Below are positions 1 through 6,212 of a stretch of DNA of 10,862 bases, one piece after another. The translations under genes and the position numbers were made by a program. The stretch comes from Pelotomaculum sp. UBA5255 (GTDB lineage Bacteria > Bacillota > Desulfotomaculia > Desulfotomaculales > Pelotomaculaceae): positions 9,296 through 20,157 of the forward strand of contig DHTR01000059.1 in NCBI GenBank assembly GCA_002408725.1, read 5' to 3'. The notes under the pieces are model-generated. The model ran no database searches, had not been told where the DNA came from, and worked only from the letters and a program-made list of their open reading frames with translations. Within the stretch, counting starts at the first letter, position 1. Each line of letters opens with the position of its first letter.

Positions 1-846
1 GTCATGCCGTTGTTCGGTTATGGTGGAGAGGAGCCCGGCGGCACTCCTTTTCAAAAAATTGTAGAAGGGTCCGCGCCGGCCAGTGACGACGAAGTTGTGA
101 TTGGTCAGAGCTTGCAGGAGTACCTGGGGCTTCTGAACGTTTCTTATGAAGTCGGCGGGGTTTACCCGTTTAATGTCTCCGAGAACCCGCCGCGCGTACA
201 GGAAATTAAGGTCGTAGGCGTTTATCAGACGGGCAACGAGTTGCTGGACGGGGGCATCAGCGGCACGGAGAAATTGGCCCGGGAGCTTGGCCGCCTGCAG
301 CCCGACAAATTATCAGCCATCGGCGTGCAGTTGGAGAGCATAGACCACGTCGAGGACGCCGCGCTGGAAATTGAGCGGCGATTGGAGGGGAAAAAGCCCG
401 AGGTGCAGGTGGTGGTGCCCCGGGAGTTGCTGGTCCCGCTGAGAAGCGTGCTCCGGATTTTGGACCAGTTCTTCCTGGCGGTGTCGCTTGTGGCCGTAGC
501 AGCCGGCAGCCTCTCGATTATGGTGGTGATGCTTTTATCGGTCGTTGAGCGCAGGCGGGAGTTCGGGATTCTCAAGGCCCTGGGCTGGACCCCGGGGAAT
601 ATCGCCTTGATGGTGCTGGTGGAGTCTGTCTTCCTGAGCATGCTGGGCGCGGGCCTCGGGGTTGCCCTGGGGCACGCCGGCCTGGTTGGGGCTAAAGAGT
701 ATCTTGCCATGGACATTGGCGCTCTTGACCTGCGGGTGGCCCTGGTGGTGTGCGCCTGTGGCATTGGGGTTGGAGCGGCGGGGGGACTCTATCCGGCCTG
801 GCGGGCAAATCGGTCGGCGCCGGCGGAAATCCTGCGGGGAGTATAG
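1..846 (+). CDS. ABC transporter permease, FtsX/MacB family (5' end outside window)
   Basis: Membrane subunit of an ABC exporter-type complex that works with the ATPase just downstream. The frame is open from base 1, so the ATG at 4 is probably internal; usual family length is about 380-420 residues against 280 seen here. Numbering from that ATG, residues 1-150 are a soluble extracytoplasmic MacB-PCD-like domain. Three hydrophobic segments follow (about 156-181, 200-223, 244-264). The cytoplasmic loop after the first reads ERRREFGILKALGW (182-195), the coupling motif typical of FtsX-domain permeases, and the C-terminus has the usual YPAWRANRSAPAEILR block (263-278). The stop lies 15 bases before the ATPase start, so the two are one operon. 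Family is seen directly; the substrate (lipoprotein, peptide or antibiotic) cannot be told from sequence. Confidence 0.9.
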   Translation, partial: VMPLFGYGGEEPGGTPFQKIVEGSAPASDDEVVIGQSLQEYLGLLNVSYEVGGVYPFNVSENPPRVQEIKVVGVYQTGNELLDGGISGTEKLARELGRLQPDKLSAIGVQLESIDHVEDAALEIERRLEGKKPEVQVVVPRELLVPLRSVLRILDQFFLAVSLVAVAAGSLSIMVVMLLSVVERRREFGILKALGWTPGNIALMVLVESVFLSMLGAGLGVALGHAGLVGAKEYLAMDIGALDLRVALVVCACGIGVGAAGGLYPAWRANRSAPAEILRGV

Positions 847-861
847 ACGGGAGGGCTTTGG

Positions 862-1536
862 TTGGTGGAGACGTTAATTTCGGTGGAAAACCTGGCCCGT
901 GTTTACGGGCGCAGATCGTCTGTGATAAAGGCTCTGGACATCGGGCAGCTGGAAATCGCCCGGGGGGACTTTGTGGCTGTAACCGGACCCTCCGGGTGTG
1001 GCAAGACAACCCTTTTAAATTTGCTGGGTGCGCTTGACAGACCCAGCCGGGGCCGCATCTTATTTAAGGGGAAGGATATCACCCGGCTGGGTGGGGCGTC
1101 CCTCTGCCGCTACCGGCGGGAAAAGGTGGGCTTTATATTCCAGGCCTATTGCCTGCTCCCTACCCTGAGCGCGCTGCAAAACGTCCTGACACCGGCCTAC
1201 CCGCAGGGAAATGGGCGCCGGGTGCGCGGGCGCGCGCGGGAACTGCTCCACCGGCTGGGTCTGGCCGGTGCGGAAAAGCGCCGTCCCGGTGAACTCTCCG
1301 GGGGCGAGCAGCAGCGAGTGGCTATCGCCCGGGCGCTGCTGCTGGACCCGGAATTGATCCTGGCGGACGAGCCCACGGGGAATCTGGACTCAACCACCGG
1401 CGCAGGGATCATTGCCCTTTTGAAGAGCTTAAACGAGAAGGGGAAAACGGTGCTGGTGGCCAGCCACGACCAGCGGGTGGCGGACGCCTGCGGCAGGGTT
1501 CTGAGACTGGAGGACGGCTGCCTGCATCCAGAATAA
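862..1536 (+). CDS. ABC transporter ATP-binding protein, LolD/MacB class
   Basis: Cytoplasmic ATPase that powers the preceding permease. All nucleotide-binding motifs are present: Walker A GPSGCGKTT (42-50), Q-loop Gln94, signature LSGGEQQ (145-151), Walker B LILADE (165-170), D-loop NLDS (174-177) and H-loop His202. The PTGNLDS and GEQQRVAIARAL wording is that of the LolD/MacB/FtsE group, and 224 residues is full length for it. The TTG at 862 is chosen as start because GGGAGG at 849-854 sits 7 bases upstream; GTG at 865 is a possible alternative. No substrate-binding or outer-membrane partner is visible. The stop codon lies inside the first of two 34-bp direct repeats. Confidence 0.95.
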   Translation: MVETLISVENLARVYGRRSSVIKALDIGQLEIARGDFVAVTGPSGCGKTTLLNLLGALDRPSRGRILFKGKDITRLGGASLCRYRREKVGFIFQAYCLLPTLSALQNVLTPAYPQGNGRRVRGRARELLHRLGLAGAEKRRPGELSGGEQQRVAIARALLLDPELILADEPTGNLDSTTGAGIIALLKSLNEKGKTVLVASHDQRVADACGRVLRLEDGCLHPE

Positions 1537-1556
1537 TAGTAAGCTAAAGTTTGCAG
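1523..1556. repeat. Imperfect 34-bp direct repeat, copy 1
   Basis: Aligns without gaps with 1594-1627 at 29 of 34 positions. It covers the last codons and the TAA of the ABC ATPase, then runs into the intergenic space. Shared core is GAATAATA(G/T)TAAGCTAAA. Confidence 0.7.
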
Positions 1557-1593
1557 ACTTGAACGTGCGGCCTCTACCACCCCAAGGTAGCGC

Positions 1594-1627
1594 TGCATTC
1601 TGAATAATATTAAGCTAAAATTTGTAG
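1594..1627. repeat. Imperfect 34-bp direct repeat, copy 2
   Basis: Second copy, 71 bp downstream of copy 1 and ending 2 bp before the stop of the convergent minus-strand gene. Read in the same phase it still spells Leu-His-Ser-Glu-stop, against Leu-His-Pro-Glu-stop in copy 1, so it may be a leftover of a duplicated gene end. Confidence 0.65.
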
Positions 1628-1629
1628 CG

Positions 1630-2364
1630 TCAGGGTTTGCCGGAGGTGAGTGTCCCGGCCCTGGCGCTTTTGCTTGCCTCATAGGTTTCCCTGGCCTGGA
1701 CGGCCTTGTCTACGGGAAAGGAGTTGGCTGCCAGATCGTTTTCGAAGGCTTCCAGCAGGGGGTACATCTGCGCGTCGCACTCTGCTTCCAGGGCTTTCCC
1801 GGCCGCAAAGTACTTGCTTGCGAGCGGGGTAAGGTCAGCGTTGGGGTCGGCGTTTTTTACCGATTGGTATTCACTGGCAGCGGTTGCGGCCAGGGCGTTC
1901 AATTCCGTCTCGTAGCCGGAAGCGATGGACTGTAACTGGGAGATGTACTGCAACTCGAGCTGACCTCGCAGGGAGTTGTCCTCCACGGAGGAAGGCTGCT
2001 GCGGGTCCGCTGGTTGCGGCGGGTTTTCTACCGGGGTAACGCTGCTTTGCCCGGCTTCACCTGCCTTCCCGCTCTGGCTCGTCGCGGGTGAGCCTTGCGG
2101 GGCCTGGGTGCTGCCGGAATCACCGGCGGGTTTCTGTACGGCTTCGCTGCCGGGTGTCTTACTGCCGCTGCCGGTAGCCGCAGAATCCTGGTTGGGATCG
2201 GCCACCCCGCCGGCGGAACCGGATGACTGACCGTTGGCGCTGCTTGGAGCGGTTGTGTTCTCGCGGTTTTGCTTCCAGGGGGCCTGGTTATGGAGCATTA
2301 GGCCCCCCAGAGCGGCGCAGATAAATAAAACAACAAAAACAAGCCGGGTGCTTTTTCGGGACAT
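1630..2364 (-). CDS. Membrane-anchored protein with disordered linker and helical C-terminal domain
   Basis: I do not recognise a named family. The 244-residue protein has a short basic N-terminus, one hydrophobic segment (about residues 8-25) that would act as signal anchor with no clear cleavage site, a Ser/Gly/Ala/Pro/Gln-rich low-complexity linker (about 33-128), and a predicted alpha-helical, possibly coiled-coil region (about 132-234). The helical part is rich in Ala, Glu, Gln and Leu and contains a single Cys at 196. Topology suggests an extracytoplasmic domain held away from the membrane by the linker. The ATG at 2364 is preceded on its strand by AAGGTGA about 9 bases upstream and by a promoter at 2406-2434. 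It converges with the ABC operon. Function unknown; an envelope or adhesion role would be guesswork. Confidence 0.8.
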   Translation of the reverse strand: MSRKSTRLVFVVLFICAALGGLMLHNQAPWKQNRENTTAPSSANGQSSGSAGGVADPNQDSAATGSGSKTPGSEAVQKPAGDSGSTQAPQGSPATSQSGKAGEAGQSSVTPVENPPQPADPQQPSSVEDNSLRGQLELQYISQLQSIASGYETELNALAATAASEYQSVKNADPNADLTPLASKYFAAGKALEAECDAQMYPLLEAFENDLAANSFPVDKAVQARETYEASKSARAGTLTSGKP

Positions 2365-2405
2365 ATTGCAACATCACCTTGTTTATTGGATTTGCGGCAA
2401 GTAGA

Positions 2406-2434
2406 ATTCTAAAGATCCTATTGGAATAATTCAA
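2406..2434 (-). promoter_or_regulatory. Sigma-A-type promoter for the minus-strand membrane protein
   Basis: On the minus strand TTGAAT (2434-2429) and TAGAAT (2411-2406) are separated by exactly 17 bp. This puts the transcript start about 35 bases before the ATG at 2364. Four to five of six consensus matches in each box with optimal spacing make this a good candidate, untested. Confidence 0.6.
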
Positions 2435-2733
2435 CAGGTGGTCCCGTAATTCCTTTTTCCCCAAAAGGGATACCGGCATTCCATAAAAGTTTATTCTAGA
2501 CAAGATCCCGGCGCTTGTTAGCAATGATGTAAAATGTTGCTAAATCGGATATTGTTATTACCCCAGGGAAAGGATAAATATGGTATATTTGAACTAAACA
2601 ATCATTTATTTACTGGGATCACAAAGGGGGGAAACACAGGTCCTCGCTTTAAAAAAGGAGTTTTACTGAAAAAACAGACGCCAGGTTGCTATTGATTGTC
2701 TTGGGGTCTAACGGATACGAAGGAGGCTAAAGT
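2435..2733. other. Intergenic leader of the Asp-box protein gene
   Basis: About 300 AT-leaning bases between the divergent genes. No clear gene or known riboswitch. A weak plus-strand promoter pair TTGTTA (2552-2557) / TAAATA (2575-2580) with 17-bp spacing is visible but poor. A good ribosome-binding-site-like AAAAAAGGAG at 2651-2660 has no ATG/GTG/TTG after it, only CTG at 2666, which would open a nine-codon peptide ending at 2695. The true ribosome binding site for the next gene is AAGGAGG at 2720-2726. Confidence 0.4.
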
Positions 2734-4947
2734 ATGAAAAGGCGACTGGAATTAATGATCGCAATGCTGTTTGTAATTTTGGCTGGGAGCGTTGTCCTGG
2801 CCGATGGTGCGCAGCTTATACAGGAGACAGCAAGCGGTATTGCCGCAGGGAAGGAGCCATACCCGCTGGAGTTGAAGCCTGCCATCACCCCGGCAAAATA
2901 TAAAAACCCCATGTGGCTGTCAAGGGATGGTAAGACCCTTTACACGGGCCTTAACACCAGGATCTTGGGAAAATCCACCGATGATCTGGAAACCTTGGAA
3001 ACCATCCATACCTTTGAAGTTCCCATTAAGGGCTGCAGGGATCTGGAAAACGGTGAGCTCCTGGTTGCGACCGGTAAATCCGGGGTGCCCGGGGCTTTGT
3101 GGGTGAGCTCAGGAGGGCAGACGGCATGGACCAAAGTGTTGGAGTGTTCGGGTGAAAATGCATATTTCAACAATTCATTGTCTCTGAGCGGATCCGGAAA
3201 GATCGTGGTAGCGTCCGAATATGGTGGGAAAACGCCCCCGGGCAATGCCAGAAGGGTCTATCTCTCCACAGACTACGGGGTTACCTGGAAGGAAATCCTG
3301 GACATCGGCCCGACGGATAATACGCACATCCACAGCTGCGCTTACGACCCTTATGATTGCAGAATTTGGGTCAGCAGCGGGGACGAGCCCCACAATGTCA
3401 TTAGCTACTCGGATGACTGCGGGACTACCTGGACAAAGATTTCAGCGCACCTGGTGACCAGCATTGTCCCATTACCAGACTGTGTCCTTTTCGGCACGCA
3501 CCAGCCTCCAAACGGGATTCTCCGCTATGACCGCAAGACACGTGGTTTTGAATACGCGTATAGGATTGACGAGGAAGTCCGCAATGTAACGTACTGCGCC
3601 AGTATGGCTTTTCAGGGGCAGCCGGGCGGGCCCGTTTACTTTTCTTTTATTGTGGCGGGGGTAGGAAACAAGCCCGGACTTGTTATCGCGACAAAAGACG
3701 GGGAGAGTTTTTACGAGGTATTTAGAGATGAAGTCTCTTATGCGCCGGGCAAAGGGGTTCTTCACCTGCTGGGTCCCACAGCGGGCGGGCAGTTAATCGG
3801 CCTGCTCTGGGACGGCAGGCAGCCTTCTTACAGCCTGTTCAAGGCTGCAGCCCAGGACTGGGGTGCAGCAACGCCGCCAGCCGGCAGTGCCCCCGAAAAA
3901 GTGCCTTCTCCGCAGATCTTGAAGCCATCCATAACTTCTGTCGGATACAATTATCCCACATGGCTTTCAGCAGACGGAAATACCATTTATACCGGATGGA
4001 ACAGCAAGACTTTAAAAAAGTCTACCGACGATATGCAGACGCTTATAGATATTCATACTTTTGACGTTTATATTTCGGGCTGCAGGGATTTGGACAACGG
4101 CGAACTGCTGGTGGCAACAGGAAATGCCGGAGGGCCCGGGGCTTTATGGGTGAGCTCAAAGCAGCAAACGGAGTGGACGAAAGTTTTGGTCACATCCAGC
4201 GCAAATGCCTTTATTTTTAATCAATGGTCTTTAAGTGCCCACAAAAACGTTGTTGTTGCGTCCGAGTATGGTGGAAAAACTCCTCCTGATAATGCTAGAA
4301 AGGTTTACCTGTCGAGGGATTTCGGCAGGACCTGGACGGAAATCCTTGATCTCGGGCAGGTACCCAGGGCTCACACCCACGGCTGCGCATTTGACCCCTT
4401 TTATGATCGCATCTGGGTGACAACGGGGGATTCGCCTCATGAAGCAATCCTTTATTCGGACGACTGGGGTAAAACATGGGTCACGGTATCAAGGGAATAC
4501 AAGGTGACCAGCATTGTTGTGCTGCCGCAATGTGTTCTGTTTGGAACCGACAGCTCCCCGAACGGCGTCCTGCGCTACACCCGGGAGGGGAAATGCATCC
4601 CACCGGTCCTAGAAGTAGCTTACAGGATTGATGAATCCCCTTCTCTAACGTATTGTTCCCAGCTTGCCTTTCAGGGCAGGCAGCCGGGCGCACCTGTTTA
4701 TTTTCCTTATCTTGTCTCGGCGAAGACGGGGAAGAACTCGGGATTGATCATCGCAACGCTTGACGGGTTTAGCTTTTTCGAGGTTTACAGGGCTTCAGAC
4801 GGCTATGAAGCGCAAAATGGGTTCTTTAACCTTCTGGGGCCGACCTCCAGTGGGAAGCTGATAGGTCTTTTTAATGACGGCAAGCAGCCGTCCCGTAGCC
4901 TCTTTATTGCTGACGCCCAGGAGTGGATCACCCCTACCCCACAATAG
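2734..4947 (+). CDS. Secreted tandem-duplicated Asp-box (BNR/sialidase-like) beta-propeller protein
   Basis: A 737-residue exported protein. The N-terminus MKRRLELMIA... followed by a hydrophobic run to about residue 22 and VLADGA is a signal peptide. The mature part is two homologous units, residues 47-376 and 396-731, joined by a 19-residue Pro/Ala/Ser-rich linker (377-395). Each unit has two Asp-box motifs of S-x-D-x-G-x-T-W form: 178-185 and 226-233 in unit 1, 527-534 and 575-582 in unit 2. Shared blocks include GCRDL(E/D)NGELLVATG, VVASEYGGKTPP, CVLFGT and LLGPT. Asp-boxes mark turns in sialidase, photosystem stability factor and other beta-propeller proteins, but no sialidase Arg triad or FRIP motif is evident, so catalysis should not be assumed; binding or a structural role is equally likely. 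Start fixed by AAGGAGG 7 bases upstream. Monocistronic, with a terminator at 4973. Confidence 0.88.
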   Translation: MKRRLELMIAMLFVILAGSVVLADGAQLIQETASGIAAGKEPYPLELKPAITPAKYKNPMWLSRDGKTLYTGLNTRILGKSTDDLETLETIHTFEVPIKGCRDLENGELLVATGKSGVPGALWVSSGGQTAWTKVLECSGENAYFNNSLSLSGSGKIVVASEYGGKTPPGNARRVYLSTDYGVTWKEILDIGPTDNTHIHSCAYDPYDCRIWVSSGDEPHNVISYSDDCGTTWTKISAHLVTSIVPLPDCVLFGTHQPPNGILRYDRKTRGFEYAYRIDEEVRNVTYCASMAFQGQPGGPVYFSFIVAGVGNKPGLVIATKDGESFYEVFRDEVSYAPGKGVLHLLGPTAGGQLIGLLWDGRQPSYSLFKAAAQDWGAATPPAGSAPEKVPSPQILKPSITSVGYNYPTWLSADGNTIYTGWNSKTLKKSTDDMQTLIDIHTFDVYISGCRDLDNGELLVATGNAGGPGALWVSSKQQTEWTKVLVTSSANAFIFNQWSLSAHKNVVVASEYGGKTPPDNARKVYLSRDFGRTWTEILDLGQVPRAHTHGCAFDPFYDRIWVTTGDSPHEAILYSDDWGKTWVTVSREYKVTSIVVLPQCVLFGTDSSPNGVLRYTREGKCIPPVLEVAYRIDESPSLTYCSQLAFQGRQPGAPVYFPYLVSAKTGKNSGLIIATLDGFSFFEVYRASDGYEAQNGFFNLLGPTSSGKLIGLFNDGKQPSRSLFIADAQEWITPTPQ
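2872..3861 (+). repeat. Asp-box domain unit 1 of internal duplication
   Basis: Codes residues 47-376, from LKPAIT to AAAQDW. It aligns over its whole length with unit 2 and the order of motifs is the same. Confidence 0.85.
3919..4926 (+). repeat. Asp-box domain unit 2 of internal duplication
   Basis: Codes residues 396-731, from LKPSIT to DAQEW. Nucleotide identity with unit 1 is still obvious in places (around 3217-3240 against 4261-4284) but many third positions differ, so the duplication is old rather than recent or an assembly artefact. Confidence 0.85.
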
Positions 4948-4972
4948 GCGCATTCTATTTGATAAGTAAGCG

Positions 4973-5003
4973 GTGCGGCATTTAGGCTGCACTTTATTTT
5001 TTC
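4973..5003 (+). terminator. Rho-independent terminator of the Asp-box gene
   Basis: Stem GTGCGGC (4973-4979) with GCTGCAC (4986-4992), one G-U pair, six-base loop, followed directly by TTTATTTTTT. It lies 25 bases after the stop codon. Confidence 0.8.
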
Positions 5004-5023
5004 CATTTTTTCCGTTTTTATGG

Positions 5024-5052
5024 TTGACTTCCTATTACCAATCTGCTAATAT
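5024..5052 (+). promoter_or_regulatory. Strong sigma-A-type promoter of the DUF1659 operon
   Basis: TTGACT (5024-5029), 17-bp spacer, TAATAT (5047-5052), with an extended -10 TGC just before it. The predicted start is near 5059-5061, so a long hairpin begins at the very 5' end of the mRNA. Confidence 0.7.
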
Positions 5053-5060
5053 AAAAACAG

Positions 5061-5113
5061 AACATGTGTTTGGGGCAGGCAAATGGCATACATTTTACCT
5101 GCCCCAAAATGTT
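5061..5113 (+). promoter_or_regulatory. Long 5'-leader hairpin upstream of the DUF1659 gene
   Basis: Three stacked inverted-repeat arms: AACAT/ATGTT (5061-5065/5109-5113), TTTGGGGCAGG/CCTGCCCCAAA (5069-5079/5098-5108, perfect 11 bp) and AAATG/CATTT (5081-5085/5091-5095), separated by small bulges. There is no U-run after it, so it is not an ordinary terminator. Its place at the predicted mRNA 5' end suggests a stabiliser or attenuator; a mobile-repeat remnant is the alternative. Confidence 0.6.
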
Positions 5114-5194
5114 TGCCTTTGCCTCCTCAAAACATATAAGAACGGTGGGAGGACTGCCGCAAAGACAGACCTTCTCCGGAAAGGAGGTGAATCA

Positions 5195-5419
5195 ATGGCC
5201 GTAAGCAAGGTCCCTGCCGGTTCCGTGCTGAGGCTGGAGTTGCACGCCGGTAACGACGGCAGCGGCAACCCGGTTTTCCGGAACAAGAGCCTGAACAATG
5301 TCAAGCCCACCGCGTCAGACCAGGATCTCTTCGACGTGGCCGGCGGTCTGGCCGCTTTACAGGAGCTTCCGCTGAACAATGTCTTGCGCATAGACAACGC
5401 CCATCTGGTGGAGGAATAA
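5195..5419 (+). CDS. DUF1659 family small protein
   Basis: A 74-residue cytoplasmic protein of the DUF1659 family, widespread in Bacilli and Clostridia with no established function. Family features visible are the basic AVSK start, a beta-rich first half, the SLNNVKPTASDQDLFDVA segment (residues 32-49) and the closing LNNVLRID block (60-67). The frame is open upstream to 4973, but ATG 5195 is the real start because the anti-Shine-Dalgarno complement AAGGAGGTGA (5181-5190) lies just before it. The DUF2922 gene follows after 43 bases with its own strong site, and YvrJ lies further down; this three-gene order recurs in Firmicutes, implying joint function. The LNNV motif occurs twice in the protein, coded both times by the same 12 bases. 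Confidence 0.85.
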   Translation: MAVSKVPAGSVLRLELHAGNDGSGNPVFRNKSLNNVKPTASDQDLFDVAGGLAALQELPLNNVLRIDNAHLVEE

Positions 5420-5462
5420 GCCGGCCCTGAAATAACTTAATTCAAAGAAAGGAGGAGTTTGA

Positions 5463-5696
5463 TTGGCAACAACAACCCAGACCCTGCGCCTGGTTTTCAA
5501 AAACCAGGCCGGAAAAAACGTTACGATTAGCCTGGATAACCCCCGGGACGAAGTAACGGCCGCGGAGATTGAGGCGGCCATGGATCTGGTTATCGCCCGG
5601 AACATTTTCACCAGCACAGGCGGAGACCTGGTATCCAAGCAGGATATTCGCCTCATTGACAGCACCACCAACGACCTTTACGACCCGCCCGCCTAG
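5463..5696 (+). CDS. DUF2922 family small protein
   Basis: A 77-residue protein of the DUF2922 family. The pattern TLRLVFKN (residues 7-14), the central 'isl.nP...lt..ei..aMd.ii..niF' section (about 22-50) and a terminal DIRLIDSTTNDLYD stretch are those of the family. Start is TTG at 5463, supported by AAAGGAGG (5448-5455) 7 bases upstream; there is no ATG. It almost always travels with DUF1659, as here, and is probably translated from the same mRNA. Function unknown in the family. Small size, no signal peptide and no cysteines suggest a cytosolic partner protein. Confidence 0.88.
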   Translation: MATTTQTLRLVFKNQAGKNVTISLDNPRDEVTAAEIEAAMDLVIARNIFTSTGGDLVSKQDIRLIDSTTNDLYDPPA

Positions 5697-5710
5697 GCAA
5701 AGCAGGGGAA

Positions 5711-5774
5711 GCAGGGGGTACGGTTCTCTTGCTTCCAAGTCTCTTAAAACAACAACAAGAACCGTCCCCCCTGC
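5711..5774. repeat. REP/MITE-like palindrome with GGGGxACGGTTCT arms
   Basis: A 17-bp inverted repeat (5711-5727 with 5758-5774, one mismatch) around a 30-base loop; arms read GCAGGGGGtACGGTTCT. No T-tract follows on the plus strand. From memory, similar GGGGACGGTTCT/AGAACCGTCCCC palindromes are dispersed in many Firmicute genomes and resemble the substrates of REP-associated (RAYT, Y1) transposases. No such transposase is in the window. The family assignment is inference; the palindrome itself is seen. Confidence 0.6.
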
Positions 5775-5846
5775 CCATTCATAAAACCACTTCAGGGGAT
5801 ACGTCCCAATGGGGTGAATAATAGCATAATCTGTCAACTGTATAAG

Positions 5847-5871
5847 GCGGGGGGGACAACCCCCCTCCCGC
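5847..5871 (+). promoter_or_regulatory. GC-rich hairpin upstream of YvrJ
   Basis: GCGGGGGGG (5847-5855) pairs with CCCTCCCGC (5863-5871), nine pairs including one G-U, seven-base loop. No T-run follows, so it may be a processing, stabilising or pausing element between DUF2922 and YvrJ. Confidence 0.5.
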
Positions 5872-5872
5872 T

Positions 5873-5900
5873 AACCAACCAACTAAGTAAGTAAATAAGG
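5873..5900 (+). repeat. Tetranucleotide-periodic tract (AANN)x7
   Basis: Seven successive 4-base units AACC, AACC, AACT, AAGT, AAGT, AAAT, AAGG lead directly into the YvrJ ribosome binding site. A degraded similar stretch precedes the second YvrJ copy (about 6445-6464). Confidence 0.5.
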
Positions 5901-5979
5901 AGTGATCTTACTGGATTTAATCCTGCAGGCGGTGGGTAATGTAGGCTTTCCCATAGTCGTAGCCGCCTATCTGTTGGTG
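5899..5979 (+). repeat. YvrJ 5'-end duplication, copy 1
   Basis: 81 bases from the Shine-Dalgarno through YvrJ codon 23, matching 6463-6543 with six substitutions and no gaps. Homology ends abruptly after GTG at 5977-5979. Confidence 0.9.
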
Positions 5980-6054
5980 CGCATCGAGGGCAAGCTGGAG
6001 ACCCTGGCCGCCAGTATTGCCCGGTTGGCCGAAGCGGTAGATGGTGAGCTGTAG
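5911..6054 (+). CDS. YvrJ family small membrane protein with apparent CTG start
   Basis: A 47-residue protein of the YvrJ family. The family core GNVGFPIVV is at residues 9-17, inside a single transmembrane segment (about 8-24), followed by the conserved RIEGKLETL (24-32) amphipathic helix. No ATG, GTG or TTG is well placed. CTG at 5911 has AAGGAG (5897-5902) 8 bases upstream and gives MDLILQAVGN, the usual family length and N-terminus. The only in-frame alternative, GTG at 5902, overlaps the Shine-Dalgarno itself. It closes the DUF1659-DUF2922-YvrJ set and is followed by a terminator. Function unknown; membrane location of the tail-anchored type is likely. Confidence 0.8.
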   Translation: MDLILQAVGNVGFPIVVAAYLLVRIEGKLETLAASIARLAEAVDGEL

Positions 6055-6083
6055 CAGGAGGAAGAAATTAGCGTGGTATTGAA

Positions 6084-6130
6084 GAAGAGTTGTCGGCTTC
6101 ATAAGTCGGCGACTCTTCCTTGATTTTGTT
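6084..6130 (+). terminator. Rho-independent terminator after YvrJ
   Basis: Stem of 12 pairs with two G-U wobbles, GAAGAGTTGTCG (6084-6095) with CGGCGACTCTTC (6107-6118), 11-base loop, then CTTGATTTTGTTT. It ends the DUF1659-DUF2922-YvrJ operon. Confidence 0.7.
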
Positions 6131-6212
6131 TATAAAGTTCTCATTTTTTGGCAGGATAAAACATGATTCTTCAAGAAATGCAATTATTTAATTCGTTGAT
6201 GAGGTGGTATAT

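Noticed and set aside
225..764. Long minus-strand ORF inside the permease gene
   Set aside because: Antisense shadow caused by high third-position GC; Arg/Ser/Pro-rich and without motifs.
1574..1590. Inverted repeat CTACC...GGTAG between the ABC ATPase and the convergent gene as terminator
   Set aside because: Only a 5-bp stem and no T-run on either side.
2620..2720. Cyclic-di-GMP or other riboswitch before the Asp-box gene
   Set aside because: Some GGAAAC- and CAGG-like strings are present, but the conserved riboswitch core and pairing helices could not be built.
4973..5194. N-terminal extension of the DUF1659 frame back to 4973
   Set aside because: The extension crosses the terminator, promoter and leader hairpin, while a near-perfect ribosome site directly precedes ATG 5195, which gives the normal family length.
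5711..5900. CRISPR-like repeat cluster
   Set aside because: The repeats are one palindrome, one hairpin and a 4-base periodic tract, with no regular direct repeat and spacer pattern.
5902..5913. GTG at 5902 as YvrJ start
   Set aside because: It overlaps the GGAG of the Shine-Dalgarno in both YvrJ copies and has no other ribosome site upstream, so CTG 5911 is preferred.
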